64,000 bases of DNA from Pseudomonadota bacterium (GCA_023386455.1 JAEWJO010000803.1:1-64000); one strand, 5' to 3'. Numbered from the stretch's first letter, positions 9,908-18,596 are shown. Program-made: numbers and translations. Notes: a model not told the origin generated them from the sequence alone.

Positions 9908-11067
9908 CCTTGCTCGAGGAGTTGCTCGCGTACGTCGACCTCGACGACGCGGATCGCGTCCGCCTGCACGCGCTCCACGAGCGACTCGCGCCGAGCTTCC
10001 CGGCGATCGCCGACCGGTTCTACGAGGTCATCAACGCGAGCCCCGGCGCGCGCAGGGTCCTGACGGGACCGGCGCAGGTCGAGCGCCTGCACGGCACGCT
10101 CGTCGACTGGATGTCGACCGGCCTGCTCGGCCCGTACGACGAGCGGTTCTACGAGAAGCGGTCGCGGATCGGCCGCCGGCACGTCGTCATCGGCCTCGAG
10201 CATCACTACATGTTCTCGTCGATGAATACCGTGCGGACCGCGTACCACGACCGGATCGGCGAGCTCTATCCGCCCGGCGAGGCGCTCGCGGTCATCCGGT
10301 CGGTCAACAAGCTGCTCGACATCGAGCTCGCGATCATGGTCGAGCACTACCACCTGGACTCCGAGGAGCGCCTGATCGCGCGCGAGCGGACGATCCAGGC
10401 CGATCGAGTCCTCGCGCTCCAGACGATGTCCGCGGGGCTCGCGCACGAGCTGCGCAACCCGCTCAATGCCGCGAAGCTCCAGCTCGAGCTGCTCGAGCGC
10501 CGGCTGCGCAAGCAGACCAACGAGCCGCGCTTGACCGAGCCCGCGCAGCTCGCCCAGAGCGAGATCCAGCGGCTATCGAACCTGCTCGGCGACTTCCTCG
10601 CGTTCGCGCGGCCACCCGAGCTCAACCCGGAGCGTCACGACGTCGCCGCGATCGTCCGCCAGGTCGTCGAGCTCGAGCGACTCGGCGCCGAGCGCAAGGG
10701 GGCAACGCTCACGGTCGCGGGGAGCCCGCACGAGCTCCACGCCGACGTCGACGCGCCGAAGCTCCACCAGATCCTGCTCAACCTCGTTCGCAACGCGATC
10801 GAGGCGGTCCCGTCGGGTGGTCACGTCGCGGTCGAGCTGTCGGCGCTGCCGACGTCGTTCAAGCTGCGCGTCGCCGACGACGGCCCGGGCATTCCCGAGC
10901 TCGTCCGCCAGCGGATCTTCGAGCCGTTCTTCTCGACGAAGGAGGGCGGCACCGGCCTCGGCATGTCGATCGTGCACAGCCTCGTCACGCTGCACGGCGG
11001 CATGGTCGAGCTCGACACGAGCCCGCGCGGCACGCGGTTCGATATCTCGATCCCGCTGCGTGCCTGA
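9904..11067 (+). CDS. Globin-coupled sensor histidine kinase
   Basis: A 387-residue kinase starting with GTG at 9904 (GTGA overlap with the regulator stop). Residues 1-160 form a sensor-globin (protoglobin) domain: a helical region with the family motif IGRRHVVIGLEHHYMF, where H93 is the likely proximal heme ligand. A HisKA domain follows with phospho-His H181 in LAHELRNPLNAAK, then a HATPase domain with ADDGPGIPE and GTGLGMSI motifs. No membrane segment is present. Globin-coupled sensors bind O2, NO or CO through heme, so this pair with the NtrC-type regulator should read oxygen or NO. Gas specificity cannot be read from sequence. Confidence 0.87.
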
Positions 11068-11070
11068 GCG

Positions 11071-11595
11071 CTACGACTGGCGCATCCCGGGAAGCCCGTC
11101 GTTCTCGACGAGCCAGCGCACGATGTCCTTCGCGGAGACGACGCCGATCAGGATCCCGTCGCACGACACGATCATGACGTGATGGAGGTCCTCCATCGTC
11201 ATGAGGCTCGCCGCGTGGGCGATCGTCGCGCGCTCGTCGAGCGTCAGCGCGAGCGGCATCATCACGTCGTTGGCGACCTTGAACGTCCACTCGGTCGCGA
11301 GCCCGGCGAGCTGCTCGACGAGATCCGACTTCGTCACGATCCCTTGCGGGTGACCGTGATGGTCGATGATCGGAATGCAGCCGACGTGCTCGTCGAGGAA
11401 CAGCCGCGTGAGCGCGAGCAGCGGCAGGTCGGGATACGCACAGACGAGGCGTCGAGACATGATCGCGGTCACCGGCACGCCGTCGGCGATCGTCGCTCGC
11501 CGGGGTGGGGCGGCTGGCTCGTCGTGTCCGCACGGGCCGATATCGCGGACCCGCAACGTTCCATGCCCGTCGTAGACGCGTTGTGTCGTCGCCAT
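11071..11595 (-). CDS. Tandem CBS-domain protein
   Basis: A 174-residue protein with two CBS domains (about 50-105 and 115-172): VTAIMSRRLVCAYPD and the GIVTKSDLVEQL end of the first, VMMPLALTLDERATI and GVVSAKDIVRWL of the second. Such stand-alone CBS pairs bind adenine nucleotides and often signal energy state; Hrp1 of the mycobacterial DosR regulon is an example of the type. The start at 11595 is chosen because GGAGG lies 6 bases upstream and a sigma54 promoter sits at 11618-11633; a longer in-frame extension is ruled out by that promoter. Confidence 0.87.
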   Translation of the reverse strand: MATTQRVYDGHGTLRVRDIGPCGHDEPAAPPRRATIADGVPVTAIMSRRLVCAYPDLPLLALTRLFLDEHVGCIPIIDHHGHPQGIVTKSDLVEQLAGLATEWTFKVANDVMMPLALTLDERATIAHAASLMTMEDLHHVMIVSCDGILIGVVSAKDIVRWLVENDGLPGMRQS

Positions 11596-11617
11596 GGCTG
11601 CCTCCACTTGAGGTAAG

Positions 11618-11633
11618 AGCAAGCCGCGGGCCG
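11618..11633 (-). promoter_or_regulatory. Sigma54 -24/-12 promoter of the CBS gene
   Basis: On the minus strand, CGGCCCGCGGCTTGCT has GG-N10-GC with a perfect CTTGCT -12 box. The predicted start is 11607, giving a 12-base leader with a GGAGG ribosome site. Confidence 0.65.
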
Positions 11634-11662
11634 GCGCATACCGGGATTTCCGCACCGTGATC

Positions 11663-11677
11663 GCGCAGCGTCTGCAC
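11663..11677. promoter_or_regulatory. Candidate activator-binding half-palindrome
   Basis: GCGCA-GCGTC-TGCAC keeps one full arm and TGC of the other. The centre is 63 bases from the predicted start of the CBS gene and 93 from that of the hibernation factor, the same spacings as at the cco intergenic region. Confidence 0.45.
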
Positions 11678-11736
11678 CGATCCGGCGATCGACCTCGTCG
11701 TTTGCGCGATCCGTCCTCGGTGCACCAGCAATCCGC

Positions 11737-11752
11737 TGGCTCGCACGGTGCA
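11737..11752 (+). promoter_or_regulatory. Sigma54 -24/-12 promoter of the hibernation factor gene
   Basis: TGGCTCGCACGGTGCA has GG-N10-GC. The predicted start 11763 lies 3 bases before the ATG at 11766 and beyond the GTG at 11748, which decides the start codon. Confidence 0.6.
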
Positions 11753-11765
11753 ATTCGACGTGGGC

Positions 11766-12110
11766 ATGCATACACCTGTCGAGATCACGTTCCGCGCGAT
11801 GGAGCCGAGCCCCGCGATGGAGACCGCGGTGCAGAAGTGGGTCGAGCGCCTGGAGCAATCCTACGATCGGATCGAGCGCTGCGCCGTCGTCGTCGAGCAG
11901 CCGCACCATCATCATCGCCAGGGCAACCGGTTCCACGTCCACGTCTACGTGACCGTGCCCGACCGGACGATCACGATCACGCGCGATCCGGCCGCCGATC
12001 AGACGCACGAGAACGCGTTCGCCGCGCTCGATGATGCGTTTCGTGCGGCGCGCCGCCAGCTCCAGGACCACGCGCGCATCCTGCGCGGCGAGGTCAAGGC
12101 TCACGGCTGA
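11766..12110 (+). CDS. Ribosome hibernation promoting factor / RaiA family protein
   Basis: A 114-residue protein of the HPF/RaiA family, which binds the small ribosomal subunit and silences translation in stationary or hypoxic cells. It opens with TPVEITFRAMEPSPAMETAV and keeps the family beta-alpha-beta pattern through FHVHVYVTVPDRTI and a C-terminal helix (AFAALDDAFRAARRQLQD). There is a His-rich stretch, PHHHHRQ, near residue 45. A GTG at 11748 would add six residues but lies inside the promoter -12 box, so the ATG at 11766 is preferred. Short HPF proteins of this kind are also DosR-regulon members in mycobacteria. Confidence 0.8.
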   Translation: MHTPVEITFRAMEPSPAMETAVQKWVERLEQSYDRIERCAVVVEQPHHHHRQGNRFHVHVYVTVPDRTITITRDPAADQTHENAFAALDDAFRAARRQLQDHARILRGEVKAHG

Positions 12111-12119
12111 GCGCGCGGG

Positions 12120-12749
12120 TCAGTGCGAGGCGCGGTGCGTCGCCGCAGCCTCGAGATCGTGCGCGGTGCGCCGGTGCAGCTCGCCGACGAGCGCGGCATC
12201 GCGGACGATGATCGACAGCGTGACGCCTTCGGCATCGCCGCGCGCGTCGAATGCCAGGCCGGGGAGGTCGAGCGGGCAATCGTCCATGCCGGCGGGCGCG
12301 AGCATCATCCACGCGCGATGACAGCGCAGCTCGGCGAGGAGCGCATCGGGCTTCGTCGTCGGAGACATGTAGACGATGACGCCGGTCGTCGTGTTCCAGC
12401 CGCCGAGGCCGTAGCGCTGCAGCGGCGAGACCGAGACGTCGCTCGCGCTGCGCGGCCCGCACGCCTCGTCGAACGCGGCCTGCAGCTGTGCTGCCTTCGT
12501 GCGGTGGATCTCGGCCATCCGCTCCTGCTCCGCGGCCGAGTCCCACGACCGGAACCACGCGATGTTGTGCCCCGACGCGGTGCCGGCGGCGAACGTGTCG
12601 GGCCAGCGCGCGTCATCCTTCGCACGCTGCTCGTTCTGACGCGCGGCATCGAGGTGATCGGTCGCGCGCATTCCACGCGGCCCGCCCGTGGGCGGAACGG
12701 GCTGCGTCGTCGCGCATCCCGCGAGGAGGGCGAGCGCGAGGCGGCGCAT
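12120..12749 (-). CDS. Putative lipoprotein of unknown function
   Basis: A 209-residue product with a short signal peptide and lipobox LLAGC (Cys 12), followed by a Pro/Gly-rich linker and a mostly helical mature region with scattered cysteines (ELRCHRAW, MDDCPLDL). I do not recognise the family. It overlaps the stop of the DksA-like gene by one base (TGATG), so the two are probably co-transcribed from the sigma54 promoter at 13143-13158. Confidence 0.65.
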   Translation of the reverse strand: MRRLALALLAGCATTQPVPPTGGPRGMRATDHLDAARQNEQRAKDDARWPDTFAAGTASGHNIAWFRSWDSAAEQERMAEIHRTKAAQLQAAFDEACGPRSASDVSVSPLQRYGLGGWNTTTGVIVYMSPTTKPDALLAELRCHRAWMMLAPAGMDDCPLDLPGLAFDARGDAEGVTLSIIVRDAALVGELHRRTAHDLEAAATHRASH

Positions 12750-13129
12750 CACACGACCTCGTGGCTCGCGCGAGGTCGGCGTTGCTCGGCATCGCGAGCA
12801 CACCTCGCGCAGAGGGTCACCTCGGGCAGGAGGGCCAGACGCGCGGACGCGATCGTGGCATCACACGCGACGCACACGCCGTACGAGCCCTGGTCGAGCC
12901 GGGACAGCGCGCCGATGACCTGCTCGAGCGCGATCGCGTCCGCCTCGCTCATGAGGTCGAGGACGCGCGCATCCCACTGACCGGTCGCCGTGTCGATGAC
13001 GTCCGCCGAGTGATCGGCGAGCTCCTCCTCGACGCGATCGAGGGTCGCGCGATAGCGATGTTGCAAGCCGATGCGACGAGACTCCAGGCGCTCGCGGATC
13101 GCGCGAGCGTCGCCACCATGGTTTCGCAT
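12749..13129 (-). CDS. DksA/TraR-type C4 zinc-finger protein
   Basis: A 126-residue protein with an N-terminal coiled-coil helical hairpin (about 10-80) and a C-terminal zinc finger with CVAC and CARC pairs (C-x2-C-x17-C-x2-C), the DksA/TraR arrangement. Family members bind the RNA polymerase secondary channel, often with ppGpp, to reset transcription under stress. The start ATG at 13129 follows the predicted sigma54 start 13132 by 3 bases. Confidence 0.85.
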   Translation of the reverse strand: MRNHGGDARAIRERLESRRIGLQHRYRATLDRVEEELADHSADVIDTATGQWDARVLDLMSEADAIALEQVIGALSRLDQGSYGVCVACDATIASARLALLPEVTLCARCARDAEQRRPRASHEVV

Positions 13130-13142
13130 GGTGAGGCAGGAC

Positions 13143-13158
13143 TGCACGGTTCGCACCA
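13143..13158 (-). promoter_or_regulatory. Sigma54 -24/-12 promoter of the DksA-like gene
   Basis: Minus strand TGGTGCGAACCGTGCA, GG-N10-GC. The predicted start 13132 leaves a 3-base leader. A shared near-palindrome is centred 64 bases upstream. Confidence 0.55.
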
Positions 13159-13188
13159 CGGCAAGTCCCCGGATCGCTGGAGCGTTCT

Positions 13189-13203
13189 GCGCAGCGCTTG
13201 CGA
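13189..13203. promoter_or_regulatory. Candidate activator-binding palindrome, near-exact
   Basis: GCGCA-GCGCT-TGCGA differs from the consensus in one base. It lies between divergent sigma54 promoters, centred 64 bases from the DksA-like start and 82 from the start at 13278. Confidence 0.5.
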
Positions 13204-13227
13204 ATGCCCTCCGTGGCGCGCACCGAA

Positions 13228-13246
13228 TGCGCGAACGACCCGCGGG
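13228..13246 (+). repeat. 19-base repeat upstream of a sigma54 promoter, copy 1
   Basis: TGCGCGAACGACCCGCGGG occurs identically at 56563-56581. In both places it ends 6 bases before the -24 GG of a very similar promoter. Confidence 0.7.
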
Positions 13247-13251
13247 AATCC

Positions 13252-13267
13252 CGGTACGCGAGTTGCT
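13252..13267 (+). promoter_or_regulatory. Sigma54 -24/-12 promoter of the 268-residue membrane protein
   Basis: CGGTACGCGAGTTGCT, GG-N10-GC with a perfect TTGCT. The predicted start 13278 is 2 bases before the ATG. Confidence 0.7.
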
Positions 13268-13279
13268 GCACCGTGGAGC

Positions 13280-14086
13280 ATGCGGTCGCGTCATCCGTTC
13301 GCCGTCCAGGCCGCGATCCCGGTCGCGCTCCTCCTCGCCGTCATGTCGCTCGGTGGACTTCTCGTTCCAGCGACGTACGCCCTCGAGACGCCGGCGTGGA
13401 TCGATCAGGCCGTCGGCCAGGACTGGTTCGATCTGATCGTCGTCGTGCCGTGGCTCGCGATCTGCGGCATCGCCGCGCGCGGCGGCTCGTATCGCTGGGG
13501 CGTGCTGCTCGCCGGGTCGTACGCGTACACGGTGTACGAGGGCGTGATCTACGCGTTCGCGGTCCACTTCAACGGGTTCTTCCTCGTCTACTGCGCGACG
13601 CTCGGCCTTGCCGCATTCGGCCTGATCTCGCAGCTCGGCGTCCTCGGCCAGCGCGGCGTCAGCATCCCGAGACGCCCGGCGCGGATCGCGGCCGCGTTCC
13701 TGTGCGGTACCGGCATCGTGTTCGCGCTGCTCTGGCTCGCCGACGTCGTTCCTGCATCACTTCGCGGACGCGCATCGCCTGCGCTCGTCGAGGTCGGCCT
13801 GTTCACGAATCCGGTGCACGTGCTCGATCTGTCGTTCGTCCTGCCGGCGTTCCTCGTCACCGGCGTGCTGCTGTGGCGCCGCCAGGCGGCCGGCTTTCTC
13901 TACGCGCCCGTCCTGCTCGCGTTCGGTGCCGTGATGGCCGCCTCGATCGCCGGCATGATGGTCGCGATCCGGATCGGCGGCGGCGTCGCGCCGTCCGCGG
14001 TCATCGGGCTCATGCTGGCGCTCGCTCTCGGCGCGATCGCGGCGTTCGTCGCGACCGCTCGCAAGCTCGTCGGCGCCGAGTCGTAG
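13280..14086 (+). CDS. Polytopic membrane protein of unknown function
   Basis: A 268-residue product with about eight hydrophobic segments, short loops and no recognised catalytic motif. The first segment follows a short basic N-terminus (RSRHPFAVQ); the loop after it, TPAWIDQAVGQDWFDL, is the most polar part. The start was chosen from the promoter at 13252-13267. It lies between the DksA-like gene and nirK but the nirK promoter lies after its stop, so it is a single-gene unit. Confidence 0.65.
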   Translation: MRSRHPFAVQAAIPVALLLAVMSLGGLLVPATYALETPAWIDQAVGQDWFDLIVVVPWLAICGIAARGGSYRWGVLLAGSYAYTVYEGVIYAFAVHFNGFFLVYCATLGLAAFGLISQLGVLGQRGVSIPRRPARIAAAFLCGTGIVFALLWLADVVPASLRGRASPALVEVGLFTNPVHVLDLSFVLPAFLVTGVLLWRRQAAGFLYAPVLLAFGAVMAASIAGMMVAIRIGGGVAPSAVIGLMLALALGAIAAFVATARKLVGAES

Positions 14087-14094
14087 CGAGCCGT

Positions 14095-14109
14095 GCGCAA
14101 TGTATGCGC
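14095..14109. promoter_or_regulatory. Candidate activator-binding palindrome upstream of nirK, distal exact copy
   Basis: GCGCA-ATGTA-TGCGC, centred 117 bases upstream of the predicted nirK start. Confidence 0.6.
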
Positions 14110-14147
14110 ATGGAGGACCGCCGCAATTGCACCTACTTGCTAGCCAG

Positions 14148-14162
14148 ACGCAAGATTTGCGT
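14148..14162. promoter_or_regulatory. Candidate activator-binding palindrome upstream of nirK, proximal exact copy
   Basis: ACGCA-AGATT-TGCGT is a perfect dyad centred 64 bases upstream of the predicted start at 14219. With the distal copy it gives two sites 53 bases apart, as expected for an enhancer of a sigma54 promoter. Confidence 0.65.
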
Positions 14163-14192
14163 ACCGTTGCGCGTACTATCCGGATGTTACGC

Positions 14193-14208
14193 GGGTACGG
14201 GGGTTGCT
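14193..14208 (+). promoter_or_regulatory. Sigma54 -24/-12 promoter of nirK
   Basis: GGGTACGGGGGTTGCT, GG-N10-GC with perfect TTGCT. The predicted start 14219 is 3 bases before the nirK ATG. Confidence 0.7.
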
Positions 14209-14221
14209 GTAGTCGCCAGGC

Positions 14222-15676
14222 ATGTCGAGAAGTTGGTGGCTGCTAGCAAGTGCTCTTCTGTTCGTGGGCTGCGATCGCGATGCCGGTTCTTCGTCCGCGC
14301 AGAGCCGTGCCGTCGCGCCGTCGCCCGATATCAACAGCACCCCGGACCCCGATCGTCCGATCACCGCGCAGCTGACGCAGGCGCCGGAGGTTCCACCGCG
14401 GATCTTCCGCGAGCATCCGGCGCACGTGATCGTCGACCTCGAGGTCACCGAGGTCGAGCGCGAGATCGCGCCCGGCATTCGCTACATGTTCTGGACGTTC
14501 GGCGGACAGGTGCCCGGCAAGTTCATCCGCATCCGCCAGGGTGACGTCGTCGAGCTGCACCTCAAGAACCATCCGAGCAGCAAGCTGCCGCACAACATCG
14601 ATCTGCACGCGGTCAGCGGCCCGGGCGGTGGTGCGGCGGCGACGTTCACCGCGCCCGGCCACGAGTCGACGTTCACGTTCCGCGCGCTGAACCCCGGCCT
14701 CTACATCTACCACTGCGCGACGGCGCCGGTGCCGATGCACGTCGCCAACGGCATGTACGGCATGATCCTCGTCGAGCCGCCCGGTGGACTGCCGCCGGTC
14801 GATCGCGAGTTCTACGTGATGCAGAGCGAGCTCTACACGGAGGGCGCGTATCACGATCAGGGTCTCCAGGCATTCGACCTCGCCAAGGGCATCGACGAGA
14901 AGCCGACGTACGTCGTGTTCAACGGTGGCGAAGGCAAGCTCGCCGGCGACAACGCGCTGAGCGCGCGCACGGGCGAGCGCGTCCGCATCTTCTTCGGCAA
15001 CGGCGGACCGAACCTCGCGTCGAACTTCCACGTGATCGGCGAGATCTTCGACCGCGTCTACACCGAGGGCGGATCGAAGTGGCAGGAGAACGTGCAGACG
15101 ACGGTCGTCCCCGCCGGCGGTGCGACGATCGTCGACTTCACCGTCGACGTGCCGGGCACGTACGCGCTGGTCGACCACGCGCTGTTCCGCGCGTTCAACA
15201 AGGGCGCGGTCGGCGAGCTTCGCGTCGACGGCATGGGCAACAAGCCCGCGTTCAGCGATCGCCAGAGCGACCGCCTCTACACGCCGGAGCGCGTCGTCGC
15301 GGCACCACCGCCGGCCGACCCCGGGTTCGAGCGTGCGCACGAGGCCGGCAAGACGACGTACACCGCGATCTGCGCCGCGTGTCATCAGCCGAACGGGCAG
15401 GGCGTGCGCGGCACGTTCCCGCCGCTCGCGGGCTCCGACTACATGGCCACCGCTTCGAAGGAGAAGATCATCGGCCACGTCATCAACGGCCTGCAGGGTC
15501 CGGTCACGGTGCTCGGCGAGACCTACAACGGCGTGATGCCGCCGATGGGCCACCTCCGCGACCACGAGATCGCGAACGTGCTGACCTACGTGCGGGCCGC
15601 GTGGGGCAACGAGCTCGATGCGGTGACGCCTGCAGACGTGGCGCGCGTGCGCTCCCAGCAAGCGAGCGCGCAGTGA
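14222..15676 (+). CDS. nirK: Copper nitrite reductase NirK with fused C-terminal cytochrome c, lipoprotein
   Basis: A 484-residue exported lipoprotein (lipobox LFVGC, Cys 17) reducing nitrite to NO. The two cupredoxin domains keep the copper and catalytic residues: PHNIDLH (H124 type 1, D127 catalytic, H129 type 2), YHC (H164, C165), H173 and M178, then the SNFHVIG and VDHALFRAF motifs of domain 2. A cytochrome c domain is fused at the C-terminus with CAACH (C384, C387, H388), so an internal electron entry is built in, as in known NirK-cytochrome c fusions. It heads a nirK-nirV-sco operon with overlapping genes and sits behind two activator-type palindromes. Confidence 0.93.
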   Translation: MSRSWWLLASALLFVGCDRDAGSSSAQSRAVAPSPDINSTPDPDRPITAQLTQAPEVPPRIFREHPAHVIVDLEVTEVEREIAPGIRYMFWTFGGQVPGKFIRIRQGDVVELHLKNHPSSKLPHNIDLHAVSGPGGGAAATFTAPGHESTFTFRALNPGLYIYHCATAPVPMHVANGMYGMILVEPPGGLPPVDREFYVMQSELYTEGAYHDQGLQAFDLAKGIDEKPTYVVFNGGEGKLAGDNALSARTGERVRIFFGNGGPNLASNFHVIGEIFDRVYTEGGSKWQENVQTTVVPAGGATIVDFTVDVPGTYALVDHALFRAFNKGAVGELRVDGMGNKPAFSDRQSDRLYTPERVVAAPPPADPGFERAHEAGKTTYTAICAACHQPNGQGVRGTFPPLAGSDYMATASKEKIIGHVINGLQGPVTVLGETYNGVMPPMGHLRDHEIANVLTYVRAAWGNELDAVTPADVARVRSQQASAQ

Positions 15677-16434
15677 GCCCGGGCCACGCGTCCGCCGCGG
15701 TCGTGCTCGCGATCGCGAGCGTCGCCGGCTCCGCGGTCGCGGGGCCCGCTCGCATCGCCGGCACCTACCGGCCGGCGTATCCGATCTCACCGAGCGAGAA
15801 GGAGATCGAGGTCGCTCCGTTCCTGCTCGACCGCGAGCCCGTCACGAACGCGCAGTACCTCGCGTTCGTGCGCGCGAAGCCGCAATGGCAGCGCGCTCGC
15901 GTCGCCGACCTCTACTCGGATCGCGACTACCTCGCGCACTGGCAGGATGCACTGAACCTCGGCACCGCGCGTCCACAGGGCCCGGTCGTCCGCGTCAGCT
16001 GGTTCGCGGCGCGCGCGTACTGCGCGTGGCGAGGCGGCCGGCTGCCGACGGAGGCCGAGTGGGAGCTCGCCGGCGCCGCCGATGCCGACCGCATCGACGC
16101 CTCGGCTGACCCCGCGTTCGAGGCAAAGATCCTGCGCTGGTACGCCGAGCCGACACCCGCGATCCTCCCCGACGTCGGCGGCACGCCGAACGCATGGGGT
16201 GTTCGCGACATGCACGGCCTCGTCTGGGAGTGGGTCGATGACTGGAACGCCGCGCTCGTCAGCGCGGATTCGCGCGATGCGACGCGCTCGCAGGTCTGCG
16301 GCGCGACCGCGGCTGCCAGCAAGGACGCGAAGGCCTACGCGACGTTCTTGCGGCTGGCATTTCGTAGCTCGCTCGACGCTCGCTTCACCACCGCGAGCCT
16401 CGGTTTTCGCTGTGCATACGAGGAGACCCGATGA
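15673..16434 (+). CDS. nirV: FGE/SUMF-domain protein, NirV-like
   Basis: A 253-residue protein with a signal peptide and a formylglycine-generating-enzyme-like (sulfatase-modifying factor) domain: FLLDREPVTNAQYLAFV, GPVVRVSWFAARAYCAWRGGRLPTEAEWE in two pieces, and GLVWEWVDDW with FRCAYE at the end. This matches NirV, the partner gene of nirK in several denitrifiers; its biochemical role is unsettled. The start GTG at 15673 overlaps the nirK stop (GTGA). Confidence 0.82.
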   Translation: MSPGHASAAVVLAIASVAGSAVAGPARIAGTYRPAYPISPSEKEIEVAPFLLDREPVTNAQYLAFVRAKPQWQRARVADLYSDRDYLAHWQDALNLGTARPQGPVVRVSWFAARAYCAWRGGRLPTEAEWELAGAADADRIDASADPAFEAKILRWYAEPTPAILPDVGGTPNAWGVRDMHGLVWEWVDDWNAALVSADSRDATRSQVCGATAAASKDAKAYATFLRLAFRSSLDARFTTASLGFRCAYEETR

Positions 16435-17042
16435 AGACGCTCGTTCTGATCACCCTGCTCGCGGCGTGCAGCCGCACTCCGTCCGTCGATACCGCCCATG
16501 CCACGCAGACCGCGCCGGCGAGCGCCGAGCCCTCGGCGGAGCGCGTGTCTCCGCCCGCCGTCACGCGCGCGGCGCCCGACGAGCCGTCGCTGTACGGAAT
16601 CGACGTCGCGCTTCACGATGCCAGCGGGAAGAGCACGCGCCTCGACGTGGCGCGCGGCCATCGCACGCTGATCTCGATGTTCTACGGCAGCTGTTCCGTC
16701 GCGTGCCCGGCGCTCCTCGGCGAGCTGAAGCAGGTCATCGCCCAGTCCCCGCCGGACACGCGCGTCGTGCTCGTCAGCTTCGATCCGGCACGCGATACAC
16801 CGGAGCGGCTGCGCGAGCTCGCCACCACGTATCGCCTCGACGATCGCTGGACGCTCGCATCGGCGAGCGATCAGGACGCGCGCGCGCTCGCCGCGGTGCT
16901 CGGCATCAAGTACCGCCGCACTGCCTCGGGCGAGTTCTTTCACACCTCCGTGATCGTCGGTGTCGACGAGGACGGACGACCGGTCGCGCGGATGAGCGGC
17001 CTCGGCGATCCGGCGCCGCTCGCGATGGCGATGGCGCGCTGA
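16431..17042 (+). CDS. SCO1/SenC-family copper chaperone lipoprotein
   Basis: A 203-residue lipoprotein (lipobox LLAAC, Cys 13) with a thioredoxin-like SCO domain. The copper/redox motif is CSVAC (family CxxxC), and a later conserved His is in GEFFHTS. A low-complexity Ala/Pro linker (about 17-60) separates it from the lipid anchor. SCO proteins deliver copper to CuA or type 1 centres; its place after nirK-nirV suggests metallation of the nitrite reductase. Overlaps nirV by 4 bases. Confidence 0.85.
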   Translation: MKTLVLITLLAACSRTPSVDTAHATQTAPASAEPSAERVSPPAVTRAAPDEPSLYGIDVALHDASGKSTRLDVARGHRTLISMFYGSCSVACPALLGELKQVIAQSPPDTRVVLVSFDPARDTPERLRELATTYRLDDRWTLASASDQDARALAAVLGIKYRRTASGEFFHTSVIVGVDEDGRPVARMSGLGDPAPLAMAMAR

Positions 17043-17045
17043 CGA

Positions 17046-18596
17046 TCAGGAGACGCCGAGGCGCTTCGCCAGGTGATGCAGGTTGCTTCGATCCATCCCG
17101 AGCCGGCGTGCCGTCTCCGCCCAGTTTCCGCCCGCCGCTTCGAGCGTCTCCGCGATCGCTGCGCGCTTGAGCTCGTCGATCGCGCCCCGGAGCGAGACCT
17201 CGCCGTGCGCGACCTTGCGTGCGAGCGGCGAGGGACCGGCCTCGAGCGGAGCGACCTTCGCGATCGTCGGATCGAGATCCGTTTCGTCGATCTGGACGGG
17301 CTCGCCGCGACCCGCTCGCATCGATGCGCGCAGCACGGCGCGCGCGAGCACGTGATCGAGCTCGCGGACATTGCCGGGCCACGTCCCCGCGTCGAGGAGG
17401 GCGTTGGCCGCGGGCGAGAGGACCACGCGAGGCAGCCCGAGCTGGACGCGATAGCGGTCGAGAAAGAAGCCCGCGAGCACCGCGACGTCGCCACGCCGGT
17501 CGCGCAGCGGTGGAATCGCGAGAGGGAACACGCTGAGGCGGTGATAGAGATCCGGCCGGAATCGCCCGTGCGACATCTCGTCCTCGAGGTTCCGGTTCGT
17601 CGCAGCCAGGATCCGGACGTCGACGCGAAACGGCTTGTCGGCGCCGACACGCTGCACCTCGCCTTCTTGCAGGACGCGCAAGAGCTTCGCCTGCACCGCG
17701 AGCGGCAGCTCGCCGATCTCGTCGAGGAACAGCGTACCGCCGTCGGCGAGCTCGAACTTTCCGGGGCGGTTGGCGACGGCCCCGGTGAACGCGCCGCGAA
17801 CGTGACCGAACAGCTCGCTCTCGATGACGCCCTCGGGAAGGGCGGCGCAGTTGATCTGGATGAACGGTGCCTCGCGTCGAGGCGAACCGTCGTGGATCGC
17901 GCGCGCCGCGAGCTCCTTCCCGACGCCGGTCTCGCCGAGGATCAGGACCGCGAACTCGGTCTTGGACACGGCCTCGATCTCGCGCCGCACGAGCTCCATC
18001 GCCGGGCTGACGCCGAGCATCTGCGAGGCGCTCGCGTCGATCGACGCGCGCGTCAGCTCGCGCACGACGAGCCCTCGTCGTTCGGCGAGGGTCTCGATCG
18101 TCTCGATGAGACGGGCCGTGTGGAGCGTCGCACCTGCAAGCGCACCGAGCGCGACGAGCAGATCCTGGTTCAAGCCGTCGAACGCGTTGACCGCGAGCGC
18201 GTCGGCGGTCAGCACGCCGACGACGCGACCGTCCGCGACGAGCGGGCAGCCGAGGCAGTCGTGGACATCGGACAGTCCGTTGGGTGCTCGCGTGACGAGG
18301 CCATCGAACGGATCTGGCAGCCCGGAGTCGGCCGGGAAGCGCACGGGCTGCGGGCTCTGGACGATCCGTGCGAGCCGCGGGTGTGCCTCCGGCAGGAATC
18401 GCATCCCGAGGACCTGGGGCGAGAGCCCGTGCACCGCGAGCGGGACGAGGACGCCGTCGTGCAACGAGAGGAGCGCGGTGGCATCGCACGGGATGGCGGC
18501 ACGCACGGCCTCGAGCAGCCGGTCGTAGCGATCGGAAGCGTGGAGGCTCTCGGTCAGCGACAGCGCGATCCGTTGCAACGCGACCCACGGCTCCAT
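17046..18596 (-). CDS. norR: NorR-type NO-responsive sigma54 activator, copy 1
   Basis: A 516-residue protein with the full NorR layout: N-terminal GAF domain, AAA+ domain (GETGVGKE 221-228, GAFTGA 268-273) and a Fis-type HTH ending DRSNLHHLAKRLG. The GAF domain keeps residues that hold the NO-sensing iron in E. coli NorR (HPRL, LPDPFDG, HDCLG). NorR activates NO-detoxifying genes. It is divergent from the RIC-hemerythrin-cupin operon, with a set of inverted repeats between them. No sigma54 motif precedes norR itself. Confidence 0.9.
   Translation of the reverse strand: MEPWVALQRIALSLTESLHASDRYDRLLEAVRAAIPCDATALLSLHDGVLVPLAVHGLSPQVLGMRFLPEAHPRLARIVQSPQPVRFPADSGLPDPFDGLVTRAPNGLSDVHDCLGCPLVADGRVVGVLTADALAVNAFDGLNQDLLVALGALAGATLHTARLIETIETLAERRGLVVRELTRASIDASASQMLGVSPAMELVRREIEAVSKTEFAVLILGETGVGKELAARAIHDGSPRREAPFIQINCAALPEGVIESELFGHVRGAFTGAVANRPGKFELADGGTLFLDEIGELPLAVQAKLLRVLQEGEVQRVGADKPFRVDVRILAATNRNLEDEMSHGRFRPDLYHRLSVFPLAIPPLRDRRGDVAVLAGFFLDRYRVQLGLPRVVLSPAANALLDAGTWPGNVRELDHVLARAVLRASMRAGRGEPVQIDETDLDPTIAKVAPLEAGPSPLARKVAHGEVSLRGAIDELKRAAIAETLEAAGGNWAETARRLGMDRSNLHHLAKRLGVS

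Noticed and set aside
11748..11765. GTG start giving six extra residues to the hibernation factor
   Set aside because: The GTG lies inside the predicted -12 element; the ATG at 11766 fits the promoter and the family N-terminus.
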